From positions 1-64,000 of the forward strand of contig CAMPHF010000008.1 of NCBI GenBank assembly GCA_946885915.1: a DNA stretch of 64,000 nucleotides, read 5' to 3'. Below, piece by piece: positions 18,391-26,388 of the stretch (its first letter is position 1; each line of letters opens with the position of its first letter). Under the pieces are notes generated by a model that was given only the letters and a program-made list of their open reading frames with translations, was not told the origin of the DNA and did no database searches. The position numbers and the translations under genes are program-made. This DNA comes from an uncultured Idiomarina sp. Lineage in GTDB: Bacteria > Pseudomonadota > Gammaproteobacteria > Enterobacterales > Alteromonadaceae.

Positions 18391-19647
18391 GTGAGTAACG
18401 CAGTGATTCAAGAAACAGATATTTTAGCGCTCGACGCCAACGACCCGCTCCAGCACGTTCGTAGCCAATTTCATCTTCCCGAAAACCTTATTTACTTAGA
18501 TGGCAATTCTCTCGGCGCTATGCCGCTCAGCAGTCGCGCCCGGGTTGCCGAGGTCACCAACCAACAGTGGGGTGAGCACCTGATCACCAGTTGGAATCGT
18601 CATCAGTGGGTACAATTACCGCGTCAGGTGGGCGATAAAATTGCCAAGCTAGTGGGTGCCAAAGTTGGTCAAGTCATTTGCACCGACTCTATCTCGGTGA
18701 ACCTATTTAAGGTGCTCGCCGCCGCTTTCTCGCTACTACGTCACACTGAGCGACGTGAAATTATCTCGACTAAAGATAATTTCCCCACTGATTTGTACAT
18801 GGTGGAAGGACTTGCAGCACTTCTGCAAAACGAAGGTATTAAGCTCACCCTAGTCGATGAAGCAGAGCTTGAAGCGCATATTTCTGAACACACTCTGGCA
18901 GTATTATTCACCCAGGTAAACTTTCGCACCGGTCGGCGGTTAAATGTGGCGAATATTACTGCCCAAGCGCACCAACATGGTGCATTGAGCATCGTTGACC
19001 TTGCCCATAGCGCAGGCGTTATGCCCGTCGAACTGGACAACTGGCAGGTCGACTTTGCGGTTGGTTGTACCTACAAATATATGAATGCAGGACCCGGTGC
19101 GCCAGCCTTTGTGTATGTTGCCGAGCGCCATTTAGCGCACATTTCACAGCCCCTCAGCGGCTGGTTTGGGCATGCTCAACCCTTTGCGTTTGAACCGCAC
19201 TTCACGCCAGCTACAGGTATTGAGAAAATGCTCACCGGCACGCCAAGCGTCATTTCAATGGCGGCGGTTGATGCCGCACTGAATGTGTTTGCTGAGCTCG
19301 ATATGCAGGCCATTCGAAAGAAGTCCATGGCGATGGGCCAACTATTCGCAGACCTGATGCAACAGACCGGATTGACGGAAGCGATGACGCTGCAATCGCC
19401 AACTGATGCTGAGCAACGCGGCTCGCAGCTTAGTTATGCGCATCCAGATGCTTACGCGATTTGCCAAGCATTGATTGCCCGCGATGTCGTGGCGGATTTT
19501 CGCGCTCCTAACTTGCTGCGAGTGGGCTTCGCGCCCTTGTACAATAGCTATCTAGATGTATGGCGCGCGGTGCAAACACTCCAGCACATATTCCAAAGCA
19601 AAGAGTATTTACAACCGCAATTTCAGGCCCGCGCTCAAGTAACTTAA
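18391..19647 (+). CDS. kynU: Kynureninase
   Basis: A 418-residue PLP enzyme that cleaves kynurenine to anthranilate and alanine in the cytoplasm. Family motifs are IYLDGNSLGAMP near the N-terminus, DLAHSAGVMPVELD and the PLP lysine in CTYKYMNAGPG, and the C-terminal DFRAPNLLRVGFAPLYNSY. The length matches the bacterial family. The start is GTG at 18391, 8 bases after the formamidase-like gene; a second GTG at 18403 is possible and neither has a strong ribosome site, consistent with coupling. Its stop overlaps the stop of the convergent DUF418 gene. Confidence 0.95.
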   Translation: MSNAVIQETDILALDANDPLQHVRSQFHLPENLIYLDGNSLGAMPLSSRARVAEVTNQQWGEHLITSWNRHQWVQLPRQVGDKIAKLVGAKVGQVICTDSISVNLFKVLAAAFSLLRHTERREIISTKDNFPTDLYMVEGLAALLQNEGIKLTLVDEAELEAHISEHTLAVLFTQVNFRTGRRLNVANITAQAHQHGALSIVDLAHSAGVMPVELDNWQVDFAVGCTYKYMNAGPGAPAFVYVAERHLAHISQPLSGWFGHAQPFAFEPHFTPATGIEKMLTGTPSVISMAAVDAALNVFAELDMQAIRKKSMAMGQLFADLMQQTGLTEAMTLQSPTDAEQRGSQLSYAHPDAYAICQALIARDVVADFRAPNLLRVGFAPLYNSYLDVWRAVQTLQHIFQSKEYLQPQFQARAQVT

Positions 19648-20891
19648 ACGCGCTCGCTCGCCGCTTCACCCGCGCCTAGCGCGCGGGCTTTAGTTCCAGC
19701 ATAGGTGAGCACTCGCCAGAGGTACTCGAGCGGTCCGTAACTGAAGCGCTGCACATACCAACGACTTACCACCAGTTGCAGCGCGAAACACGTCACCGCC
19801 ATCAGCAGCAATTGCCACAGCGCCAATTGCCCATACAGCCCAAAACCATAACCATTGAATAGGGTTGAGAAAATAAGTGACTGTAAAATGTAGTTGGTCA
19901 GCGCTAGTTTACCTACGGCAGCTAAGCCAGAGATCACGAAACCATTGGCAGCCTTTACCCCAAGCGCAAACAGCGCAATATACGCAATGGCTAAGCCGAG
20001 CCCGCCAATATGGTGTAGCGTCATTACCGCAGCATTTAAACTATTCATGGCCCCCGCGGGCGTAAGCGCTTCAGCATTCATGGCGAAAAACGCACTTGCC
20101 GGCAAACCGACCACTAAGCCAATAACCAACGCACGTTTGAAAAATGATTGTTCCGTGTCCGGTGTGGTTAATTTTCCTGAGCGCGCAAAAGCTGAACCAA
20201 TGAGCATATTAATCAGGATCATCGGGAACATGCCTAAGCCCGGCAAGCCGAATTCAAGGAATTCCTGCCAGCGCCATTCAACTAAAGCTTGATAACTCTC
20301 ACCCTGATAGTAAGCCGTACCTTGCATCACTAAGTCGCGCATGGCCTGCATATTTTGCTGCGCGGCGGCGAGCTGCTCGGCCGGCATGTTCGGCGATGCC
20401 AACGCACCCGCCCAGATCAACCCGTACATAATAAAGGCAATAATAGCTGCCGATTGCAGTAACCCGCGGACCGACGCTTTACTCCAGAACAAGAGGAATA
20501 AGCCTGATAAACCATACAGCAATAAAATGTCACCGGCCCAAAGCAGCATGAAGTGGGCAAAACCAAACAGCATCAACACCAGCGTGCGCCGCAAAAACAC
20601 CAACCGAGCGCTGGCGCCGCGCGCTTGAGCACGGTCGATAAATAGGGTGAAACCAAACCCAAATAACAACGAAAATAACACGTAGAATTTGCCCTGCACC
20701 AACCAATCCAGCACCCAACGCAGCGGCTCGCCCAAAGTACCGAGTTCAGCTGATATATTCATTGCATGGGCAAATGGGGTTTGTTGAAAGGCCACCATGT
20801 TCACCAGAATAATGCCGAACAAAGCGAACCCACGAATAATATCTAAGTGGGCAATACGCTGATTTAGCGCAGTAGAAGTCGAACTTTCCAT
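19644..20891 (-). CDS. DUF418 family membrane protein
   Basis: A 415-residue polytopic membrane protein of the DUF418/YeiB type, function unknown. It starts with the family hallmark (DIIRGFALFGIILVNM, about residues 17-32) and has about 10 hydrophobic segments. The C-terminal DUF418 block includes a basic aromatic stretch, SYGPLEYLWRVLTYAG. AGGGA 5 bases upstream supports the start. Three bases of its stop are shared with the kynU stop on the other strand. Confidence 0.88.
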   Translation of the reverse strand: MESSTSTALNQRIAHLDIIRGFALFGIILVNMVAFQQTPFAHAMNISAELGTLGEPLRWVLDWLVQGKFYVLFSLLFGFGFTLFIDRAQARGASARLVFLRRTLVLMLFGFAHFMLLWAGDILLLYGLSGLFLLFWSKASVRGLLQSAAIIAFIMYGLIWAGALASPNMPAEQLAAAQQNMQAMRDLVMQGTAYYQGESYQALVEWRWQEFLEFGLPGLGMFPMILINMLIGSAFARSGKLTTPDTEQSFFKRALVIGLVVGLPASAFFAMNAEALTPAGAMNSLNAAVMTLHHIGGLGLAIAYIALFALGVKAANGFVISGLAAVGKLALTNYILQSLIFSTLFNGYGFGLYGQLALWQLLLMAVTCFALQLVVSRWYVQRFSYGPLEYLWRVLTYAGTKARALGAGEAASERV

Positions 20892-20983
20892 AAACGTCCC
20901 TGTAACATGATGGGTAATATAAAAACGCAGCTTAAGCGCATTTTTTTGCTGAGGCTAGCCGATAATTGTTACTAATTCTTAAC

Positions 20984-21015
20984 AAAAAGGCCAGGTATCG
21001 AAATACCTAGCCTTT
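20984..21015 (-). terminator. Rho-independent terminator of the NSS transporter gene
   Basis: Arms 20986-20998 and 21003-21015 pair over 13 positions with one mismatch around a CGAA loop. Read on the minus strand the stem is followed by TTTTT. It lies 40 bases beyond the transporter stop at 21057. Confidence 0.8.
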
Positions 21016-21056
21016 GGTCGTGATTAGTGTGCCATTTCAGCACTACAGGAGTGGTG

Positions 21057-22403
21057 TTAACCGAAGATAAGGAAGTATGCAACCGCCCCGATTAACACTG
21101 GCGACAGTACGCCTGCGACAAAGCGGAAGATTTTAATACACCAATTCGGACATTCTTTTTCCAGCTCGCTGCGGATAACCGGCCAAATACGCCAGCCCAC
21201 AAATACCGCGGCAAACATCCCACCTAGCGGCATCAGAATGTTCGAAGCCAAGAAGTCCATTGTATCGAACGGGGTTCGGCCGAATATGGATATATCCTCA
21301 GCCACGACCCCGAAACTAAGTGCCGCCGGTACGCCCAAGATCAGGTAATTCGCGCCAGCAACCACTAACGTTGCCTTTTTCCGCGCTACTTTATACTCAT
21401 CAATCAGAAACGCCACGGCTGGTTCTAGAATTGAGATTGAGGAAGTAATGGCAGCGAATAACAACAATAAGAAGAAAATAATGGCTAAGAACTGCCCACC
21501 TGCCATTTGCGCAAATAACGCCGGCATGGTGATAAAGGTTAAGCCCGGACCCGCTGCAGGATCGACATCAAAAGCAAATACCGCTGGCAGAATCATCAGA
21601 CCCGCCAGTACTGACGCCAAAATAGCTAGCAACGCAATCCACAATCCTGAGTTCACGACCCGGCTGTCTTTACCAAGGTAAGAGCCGTACGCCACCATTA
21701 AGCCAGCACCTACCGATAGTGAGAACACAGCCAAACCGAGCGCATCCAACACCATCCGAACCGATAACTTGCTCCAATCCGGCGTCAGCAGATACATCAA
21801 GCCGTCAATTGCGCCAGGCAAGGTTAAGCTGCGGATAACCATAACAATCATCAAGGCAAACAGGGTCGGCATGAGGATCTTACAAATCCGCTCAATACCA
21901 GCTTGCACACCGGCAATCACAATAGATGCGGTAATCGACAAGAATAAGAAGGTATAGACCAACGCCGGTATCGGGTCACCGATGAAGTCGGTAAATGCGG
22001 CCTCAAGTTCGGCGCCATCGGTGGTTAAAATATCCCCCCGCACCGCTTCGAACACATAGGCAATGGTCCAGCCACCCACCACTGAATAGAAGCCCAGGAT
22101 TAAAAACACACAAAGTACGGATATCCACCCGGCATAGTGCCATTTACCGCCGCCTAGGGCGCGATAAGCAGAGGTTGCCGATTGATTTGCACGCCGTCCA
22201 ATCATCATTTCTGACAACATCATGACCGCGCCAACTGAGAAGACACAGGCTAGATAGACGAGCAAAAATACGCCGCCACCATTGGCTCCGGCAATATATG
22301 GAAACTTCCAAATAGCACCTAGTCCTACTGCTGATCCGGCTGCCGCAAAAATAAAGCCGATTTTTGATCCCCAAGTACCGCGGCTATCTGTCATCACCGT
22401 CAT
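21057..22403 (-). CDS. Sodium-dependent transporter, NSS (SNF) family
   Basis: A 448-residue neurotransmitter:sodium symporter homologue for Na+-coupled uptake, probably of an amino acid. The N-terminal signature WGSKIGFIFAAAGSAVGLG and GAIWKFPYIAGANGGGVF (TM1, with the unwound sodium/substrate site) is intact. About 11 membrane segments are present. Substrate cannot be read from sequence; LeuT and MhsT are characterised relatives. A start at an internal ATG (22394) is possible. It is a single-gene unit ended by a hairpin terminator. Confidence 0.92.
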   Translation of the reverse strand: MTVMTDSRGTWGSKIGFIFAAAGSAVGLGAIWKFPYIAGANGGGVFLLVYLACVFSVGAVMMLSEMMIGRRANQSATSAYRALGGGKWHYAGWISVLCVFLILGFYSVVGGWTIAYVFEAVRGDILTTDGAELEAAFTDFIGDPIPALVYTFLFLSITASIVIAGVQAGIERICKILMPTLFALMIVMVIRSLTLPGAIDGLMYLLTPDWSKLSVRMVLDALGLAVFSLSVGAGLMVAYGSYLGKDSRVVNSGLWIALLAILASVLAGLMILPAVFAFDVDPAAGPGLTFITMPALFAQMAGGQFLAIIFFLLLLFAAITSSISILEPAVAFLIDEYKVARKKATLVVAGANYLILGVPAALSFGVVAEDISIFGRTPFDTMDFLASNILMPLGGMFAAVFVGWRIWPVIRSELEKECPNWCIKIFRFVAGVLSPVLIGAVAYFLIFG

Positions 22404-22574
22404 AAAAACTACGCTCGTTGTTAGTGTGTTTTTTTATAATATTTATGGGCGTTATTCGCGCCACGACCAAAGTCGATGGAGCACTTTAGTGAATTTTGGC
22501 GCGAATGAACAGTGTTAACGACGCAGGTCGGTCTAGTTTATTAAGCCACTGACCGACTTTCTGTTACGTCAGTT

Positions 22575-23987
22575 TTACATCTGGCCGAGCGGTATCTCGG
22601 TGCCGTTTAACAAGGCTTTGCCGTCAGCTAGTGAAAAATCAAGCACATAGCGTTCGTCAGTTTCGACCAGTAAGCCTTGTTGTTGGTACATCTCGACCAT
22701 CATCGGCGCTTGCTGCTCAGCCATTTGATTCATTTGTGCATCATCCCACTGCTCAGCCGGCACTTGCTGGCGCAGCGCGCTCAACATTTGTTGCTTCAAC
22801 ACCCACAACAACAACGGCTTATCTATCGAAGCCTCTGCCGCTGCGCCAGTGTGTTGCAACCAAAACTCGGGGTCTTCTAACGGCTCTGGTAGGGTGTCAA
22901 CGCCAACCGCTTGTGCACGTGCAGCCATCGAGAAGGCGCCTTCAGGTAATACCGCACTGAATTCGGTAATGGCGATAGTTGGCTCTGCGCTTAGCAGTGT
23001 TAACAGATTTTGTTCTGCATAAGCTTGGATCATCTCGGCTTGAGCTTCTTGCGTCATGCTATCTTGGGCTTGCAATGCTTGCGTCATGCCATTAATAAAT
23101 TCAACGCTCAGGTTCGCCATCGCCAAATCAAATCGCACATCACTCACCGCAAACTCATTCACGTTTGCTTTCGCAATACCATAACGAGCGCTAATAGCCG
23201 CCAAGTCTTTACTCTCGTTCAAACTACCAATCGCGACCATTTCGAGTTGCTCTAAACCGAACACTGATGTTGATGCGGCTGACATCCCAGAATTCGACAC
23301 CTCGACTTGCGCCAAAGTTAGCACCGTCTCACTCGGATAGATGGCGCCGCTAAACATGGCGGCTAAATTGGCTTCGGCGGTAAATTTCAGTTTTAGATCG
23401 GCCACCGTAATATCAATCGCGCCAACCTTGCCGGTGAACGACTCGCTACCGCCCACATAAGTGAAGGTGCCGCCAGAGCTCTCGCCGACGCCTCGGTAAC
23501 CACTGAAATCATAAGTGATATCTGCATCGCTATAGTTAAATGAGCTTACTTCATCAACATAAGAAACACCGCCGAGCAAACCCAGCACACCATTATTCAC
23601 ATACAAATCACGCTCAGCCGACCAAGTGATAGATTCGCGCAAACTGTCGCCGCCGGCGTCAATTTGAAAGCCCACTAACCCAACCCCTGGGGCGTGCTGC
23701 GTCAAAATAGGACCATGCTGCAAACTAACATTCAATTGGGTGGTTATTGGCTGTAATGGTGCTTCAGGATCGACCTGGCTGACATCAACCATAATTTCAA
23801 TTTGGGCTTGAGAATGAAACCATCCGGCCTCATAAGACGTAATAGAGGCAGTGTAAGCGGGTTGCTGATTGAGCGCTTCAACTTGTGCGTTCACCAAACT
23901 TTCGGCGTAACTACCGATAAATTTGGGCGCTACCACTACAGTAGCAACAACCAGGGCTGCGCCCCCAATGATTCCCTTTTTTAACAT
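22575..23987 (-). CDS. DUF945 family protein (YdgA-like)
   Basis: A 470-residue envelope protein of the DUF945/YdgA family, function unknown. An N-terminal hydrophobic segment (about residues 5-25) acts as a signal anchor. ITSYEAGWFHSQAQIEI, with its YEAGWF core, is typical of the family near residues 49-65. The rest is predominantly beta-rich with many Ala/Asn/Val repeats. AAGGA 6 bases upstream supports the start. It forms a single-gene unit next to a divergent dehydrogenase. Confidence 0.85.
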   Translation of the reverse strand: MLKKGIIGGAALVVATVVVAPKFIGSYAESLVNAQVEALNQQPAYTASITSYEAGWFHSQAQIEIMVDVSQVDPEAPLQPITTQLNVSLQHGPILTQHAPGVGLVGFQIDAGGDSLRESITWSAERDLYVNNGVLGLLGGVSYVDEVSSFNYSDADITYDFSGYRGVGESSGGTFTYVGGSESFTGKVGAIDITVADLKLKFTAEANLAAMFSGAIYPSETVLTLAQVEVSNSGMSAASTSVFGLEQLEMVAIGSLNESKDLAAISARYGIAKANVNEFAVSDVRFDLAMANLSVEFINGMTQALQAQDSMTQEAQAEMIQAYAEQNLLTLLSAEPTIAITEFSAVLPEGAFSMAARAQAVGVDTLPEPLEDPEFWLQHTGAAAEASIDKPLLLWVLKQQMLSALRQQVPAEQWDDAQMNQMAEQQAPMMVEMYQQQGLLVETDERYVLDFSLADGKALLNGTEIPLGQM

Positions 23988-24114
23988 GTGATTTCCTTCG
24001 CGTGCTTAGGTTTTAATATCTAAGAAAGTAGAGATAAACGGGTTGTATAAATAATGTTGCGCAGCATACCCGAATCATACTTGGCACGCCACCAAAATTA
24101 GACTAGGAGTAGCC

Positions 24115-25059
24115 ATGAAAGCTGTCATTCTAGACGCCGCCAGCTTAGGTCACGACATTGATTTAAGCCTGATTGAAGCGCAGGTCACTGAGCTTGAAGT
24201 GTTTCAAAGCACCACGCCAGATGAGTTACACCAGCGCATTGCTGACGTCGATATCATTATTACCAATAAAGTGGTGATTGATGCGAATGCCATGGCGGCA
24301 GCGCCACATTTAAAGCTTATCTGTGTGCTGGCGACGGGTATTAATAACATTGACAGTGAAGCCGCCCAACAGCGCAATATTGCAGTGAAAAATGTGATTG
24401 CCTATGGCACCGCTAGTGTCGCCCAACACACCCTCATGATGATGTTGGCGCTAGCGACCAAACAAGCGCAACAACAGCATGCGCTTACTGCGGGGAAGTG
24501 GGAACAGGCCCCAATGTTCGTGATGCTGGATTACCCGATTATTCAGCTAGCCGGTAAAACCTTGGTCATCGTTGGTCATGGCGAGCTTGGCCAAGCCGTT
24601 GAAAAACTAGCGCTGGCGTTGGGCATGCAGGTGAAAATCGCGGCGCGCCCTGGCGCAACTAACGACTCACGCCCAGCATTTGAAGCGCTGTTGCCCGAGG
24701 CGGATGTCATTTCATTCCACTGCCCGTTAACCGACACCACTCGTGATTTACTCAATGCGGAACGCTTAAAACTATGTAAACCATCGGTGCTGATTGTGAA
24801 TAACGCGCGCGGTGGAATCGTGAATGAAGCCGACGCAGTGGCGGCGTTACGCGCAGGAGATATTGGTGGGCTGGCAGCAGATGTGTTGACGCAAGAGCCA
24901 CCGCGAGATGGCAACCCACTACTGGAGGCACTGCGCGATGAGCAGCCGCTGAACTTAGTGGTATCGCCCCACATTGCCTGGACATCGCCCGAGGCTCGGC
25001 AAAATATTGTGAAGTTAACCGCTGAGAATATTGCCAGCTTAGCGCCAGCAAATGCGTAG
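24115..25059 (+). CDS. D-2-hydroxyacid dehydrogenase
   Basis: A 314-residue NAD(P)-dependent D-2-hydroxyacid dehydrogenase, related to hydroxypyruvate/glyoxylate reductases. The nucleotide-binding motif is VGHGELG (about residues 150-156). The substrate arginine is in NNARGG, the glutamate in TQEPP, and the catalytic histidine in SPHIAW, so the triad is complete. It would reduce a 2-keto acid such as hydroxypyruvate or glyoxylate in the cytoplasm; the exact substrate is open. AGGAG 6-7 bases before the ATG is a strong start. It heads a run of + strand genes through 29.4 kb. Confidence 0.92.
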   Translation: MKAVILDAASLGHDIDLSLIEAQVTELEVFQSTTPDELHQRIADVDIIITNKVVIDANAMAAAPHLKLICVLATGINNIDSEAAQQRNIAVKNVIAYGTASVAQHTLMMMLALATKQAQQQHALTAGKWEQAPMFVMLDYPIIQLAGKTLVIVGHGELGQAVEKLALALGMQVKIAARPGATNDSRPAFEALLPEADVISFHCPLTDTTRDLLNAERLKLCKPSVLIVNNARGGIVNEADAVAALRAGDIGGLAADVLTQEPPRDGNPLLEALRDEQPLNLVVSPHIAWTSPEARQNIVKLTAENIASLAPANA

Positions 25060-25068
25060 AGGTAATAC

Positions 25069-25617
25069 ATGCCAACTTTTATGAAACTAATGGCCATCGC
25101 ATGGTTGAGCTTGCTACTAAATGCCTGCTCGAGTGCCGATTGGCGCAGTGCCTCGCGGGAGCCCGCGGGGATTGCACCTAACCCTGCGGAGCAACAACAA
25201 GCCGTGATCGAGTTTTACGCCGCCGATGCGTTCGGCTGGCGAGGTTGGTTTGCGGTTCACACTTGGATTGCGGTGAAGCCCGCAAATGCCAGCGAATACA
25301 CCGTGTATGAAGTGGTCGGTTGGCGCGTGGAGCGTGGTCAACCGGCGCTCACCACTTATACGACCAAAACCCCTGACCGCTATTGGTATGGCGCACGTCC
25401 GGAAAAGGTGCTGTCGTTAAGCGGCGCTAAGGCCGCGGAATTAATCCCCAAAATTGCCGAAGCCGTGCAGCGCTATCCCTGGGCCAATGAATACGAAGCC
25501 GTACCCGGCCCGAACAGTAATACCTTTCCCGCTTGGATTGGCTTACAAGTACCCGAGCTGAAATTAGAGATGCCATTGAGCGCCATAGGTAGCGGCTACG
25601 CCGACAACGACTCTTAA
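25069..25617 (+). CDS. DUF3750 family lipoprotein
   Basis: A 182-residue predicted lipoprotein with lipobox LLNAC (Cys at about residue 20) followed by Ser-Ser. The body matches the DUF3750 type (FYAADAFGWRGWFAVHTWIAVK, WRVERG, PGPNSNTFPAWI). The PGPNSNTF motif with conserved histidine and tryptophans suggests an enzyme-like pocket, but no activity is established. The start follows the dehydrogenase stop by 9 bases. An alternative ATG four codons in leaves a shorter signal peptide. Confidence 0.82.
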   Translation: MPTFMKLMAIAWLSLLLNACSSADWRSASREPAGIAPNPAEQQQAVIEFYAADAFGWRGWFAVHTWIAVKPANASEYTVYEVVGWRVERGQPALTTYTTKTPDRYWYGARPEKVLSLSGAKAAELIPKIAEAVQRYPWANEYEAVPGPNSNTFPAWIGLQVPELKLEMPLSAIGSGYADNDS

Positions 25618-25632
25618 CTTAAAGTAGGATTT

Positions 25633-26313
25633 ATGAAAGCCATCAAAATTGACATCGTATCTGACATTGCTTGCCCTTGGTGCGCCATCGGCTATGCCCG
25701 TTTAGAACGGGCCTTGCAGGGCCTTAACGACGAAGTAAGTGCTAACATTGAGTGGCACGCGTTCGAACTCAACCCCGAGCCGAACCTAACGCCCGAGCCT
25801 ATTTTACCGGCGTTAGCGCATAAATACGGCCGCCCAGAAGCGGATATACAAGCAAGCCAAGCGCAAATGACCGATGTGGCAACGGCGCTTGGATTGAACT
25901 TCAGCAAGATGCAAACGCGCTACACCACCAACACCTTCGATGCGCATCGGTTGGTGAAATGGGCAGCTACGCAATCTACTGAGCACCCTTCGGGTAATGC
26001 GCAAACGGCCATGAAATTAGCTTTGTTTGAGGCCTATTTTGGTGACGCGTTGAACATGGCGGAACAAGAAACCTTGCTCGCCTGCGTGAAGTCTGCCGGT
26101 TTAAATGTGGCAGCAGCCACTGAAGTGTTAAATTCCGATAGTTACGCAGATGCCGTTCGTGCCGACGAACAAGCCTATCAGCAAGCAGGCGTGAATGCGG
26201 TACCCGCGTTTATTATTGGTCGTGACGATGGCAAGAAGTACCTGATCAGTGGTGCGCAAGAGGCCAAAACCCTTGAAAACGCCATTCGCGATATTGCCAA
26301 TCAAGTGGCGTAA
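25633..26313 (+). CDS. DsbA family oxidoreductase, FrnE-like
   Basis: A 226-residue thioredoxin-fold protein with a DsbA-type helical insert. The redox motif CPWC is at about residues 14-17 after an IDIVSDIA strand. The cis-Pro region VNAVPAFIIG is near residue 190. No signal peptide is present, so it acts in the cytoplasm as in the FrnE/2-hydroxychromene-2-carboxylate isomerase-like subgroup. Likely role is disulfide isomerisation or redox defence. It precedes the OsmC-YcaO fusion, another predicted thiol-redox protein, by 75 bases. Confidence 0.9.
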   Translation: MKAIKIDIVSDIACPWCAIGYARLERALQGLNDEVSANIEWHAFELNPEPNLTPEPILPALAHKYGRPEADIQASQAQMTDVATALGLNFSKMQTRYTTNTFDAHRLVKWAATQSTEHPSGNAQTAMKLALFEAYFGDALNMAEQETLLACVKSAGLNVAAATEVLNSDSYADAVRADEQAYQQAGVNAVPAFIIGRDDGKKYLISGAQEAKTLENAIRDIANQVA

Positions 26314-26349
26314 AGCCAATACCGCTTAGTTCCTGCCCCATAATTGCGA

Positions 26350-26375
26350 TACAATGGCGCCCAATTTTTGGGCGC
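26350..26375 (+). promoter_or_regulatory. -10-like element and 8-bp hairpin in the OsmC-YcaO leader
   Basis: TACAAT at 26350-26355 fits a sigma-70 -10 box; no convincing -35 was found at the right spacing. Immediately after it, GCGCCCAA (26357-26364) and TTGGGCGC (26368-26375) form a perfect stem with a TTT loop. The stem ends 13 bases before the ATG at 26389 and could restrict ribosome access. Confidence 0.4.
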
Positions 26376-26388
26376 GGACGCAATTGGT

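Noticed and set aside
22527..22557. GTCGGTC/GACCGAC inverted repeat after the DUF945 gene
   Set aside because: The stem is only 7 bp with a 17-base loop and has no T-run on the minus strand, so it is not a credible terminator.
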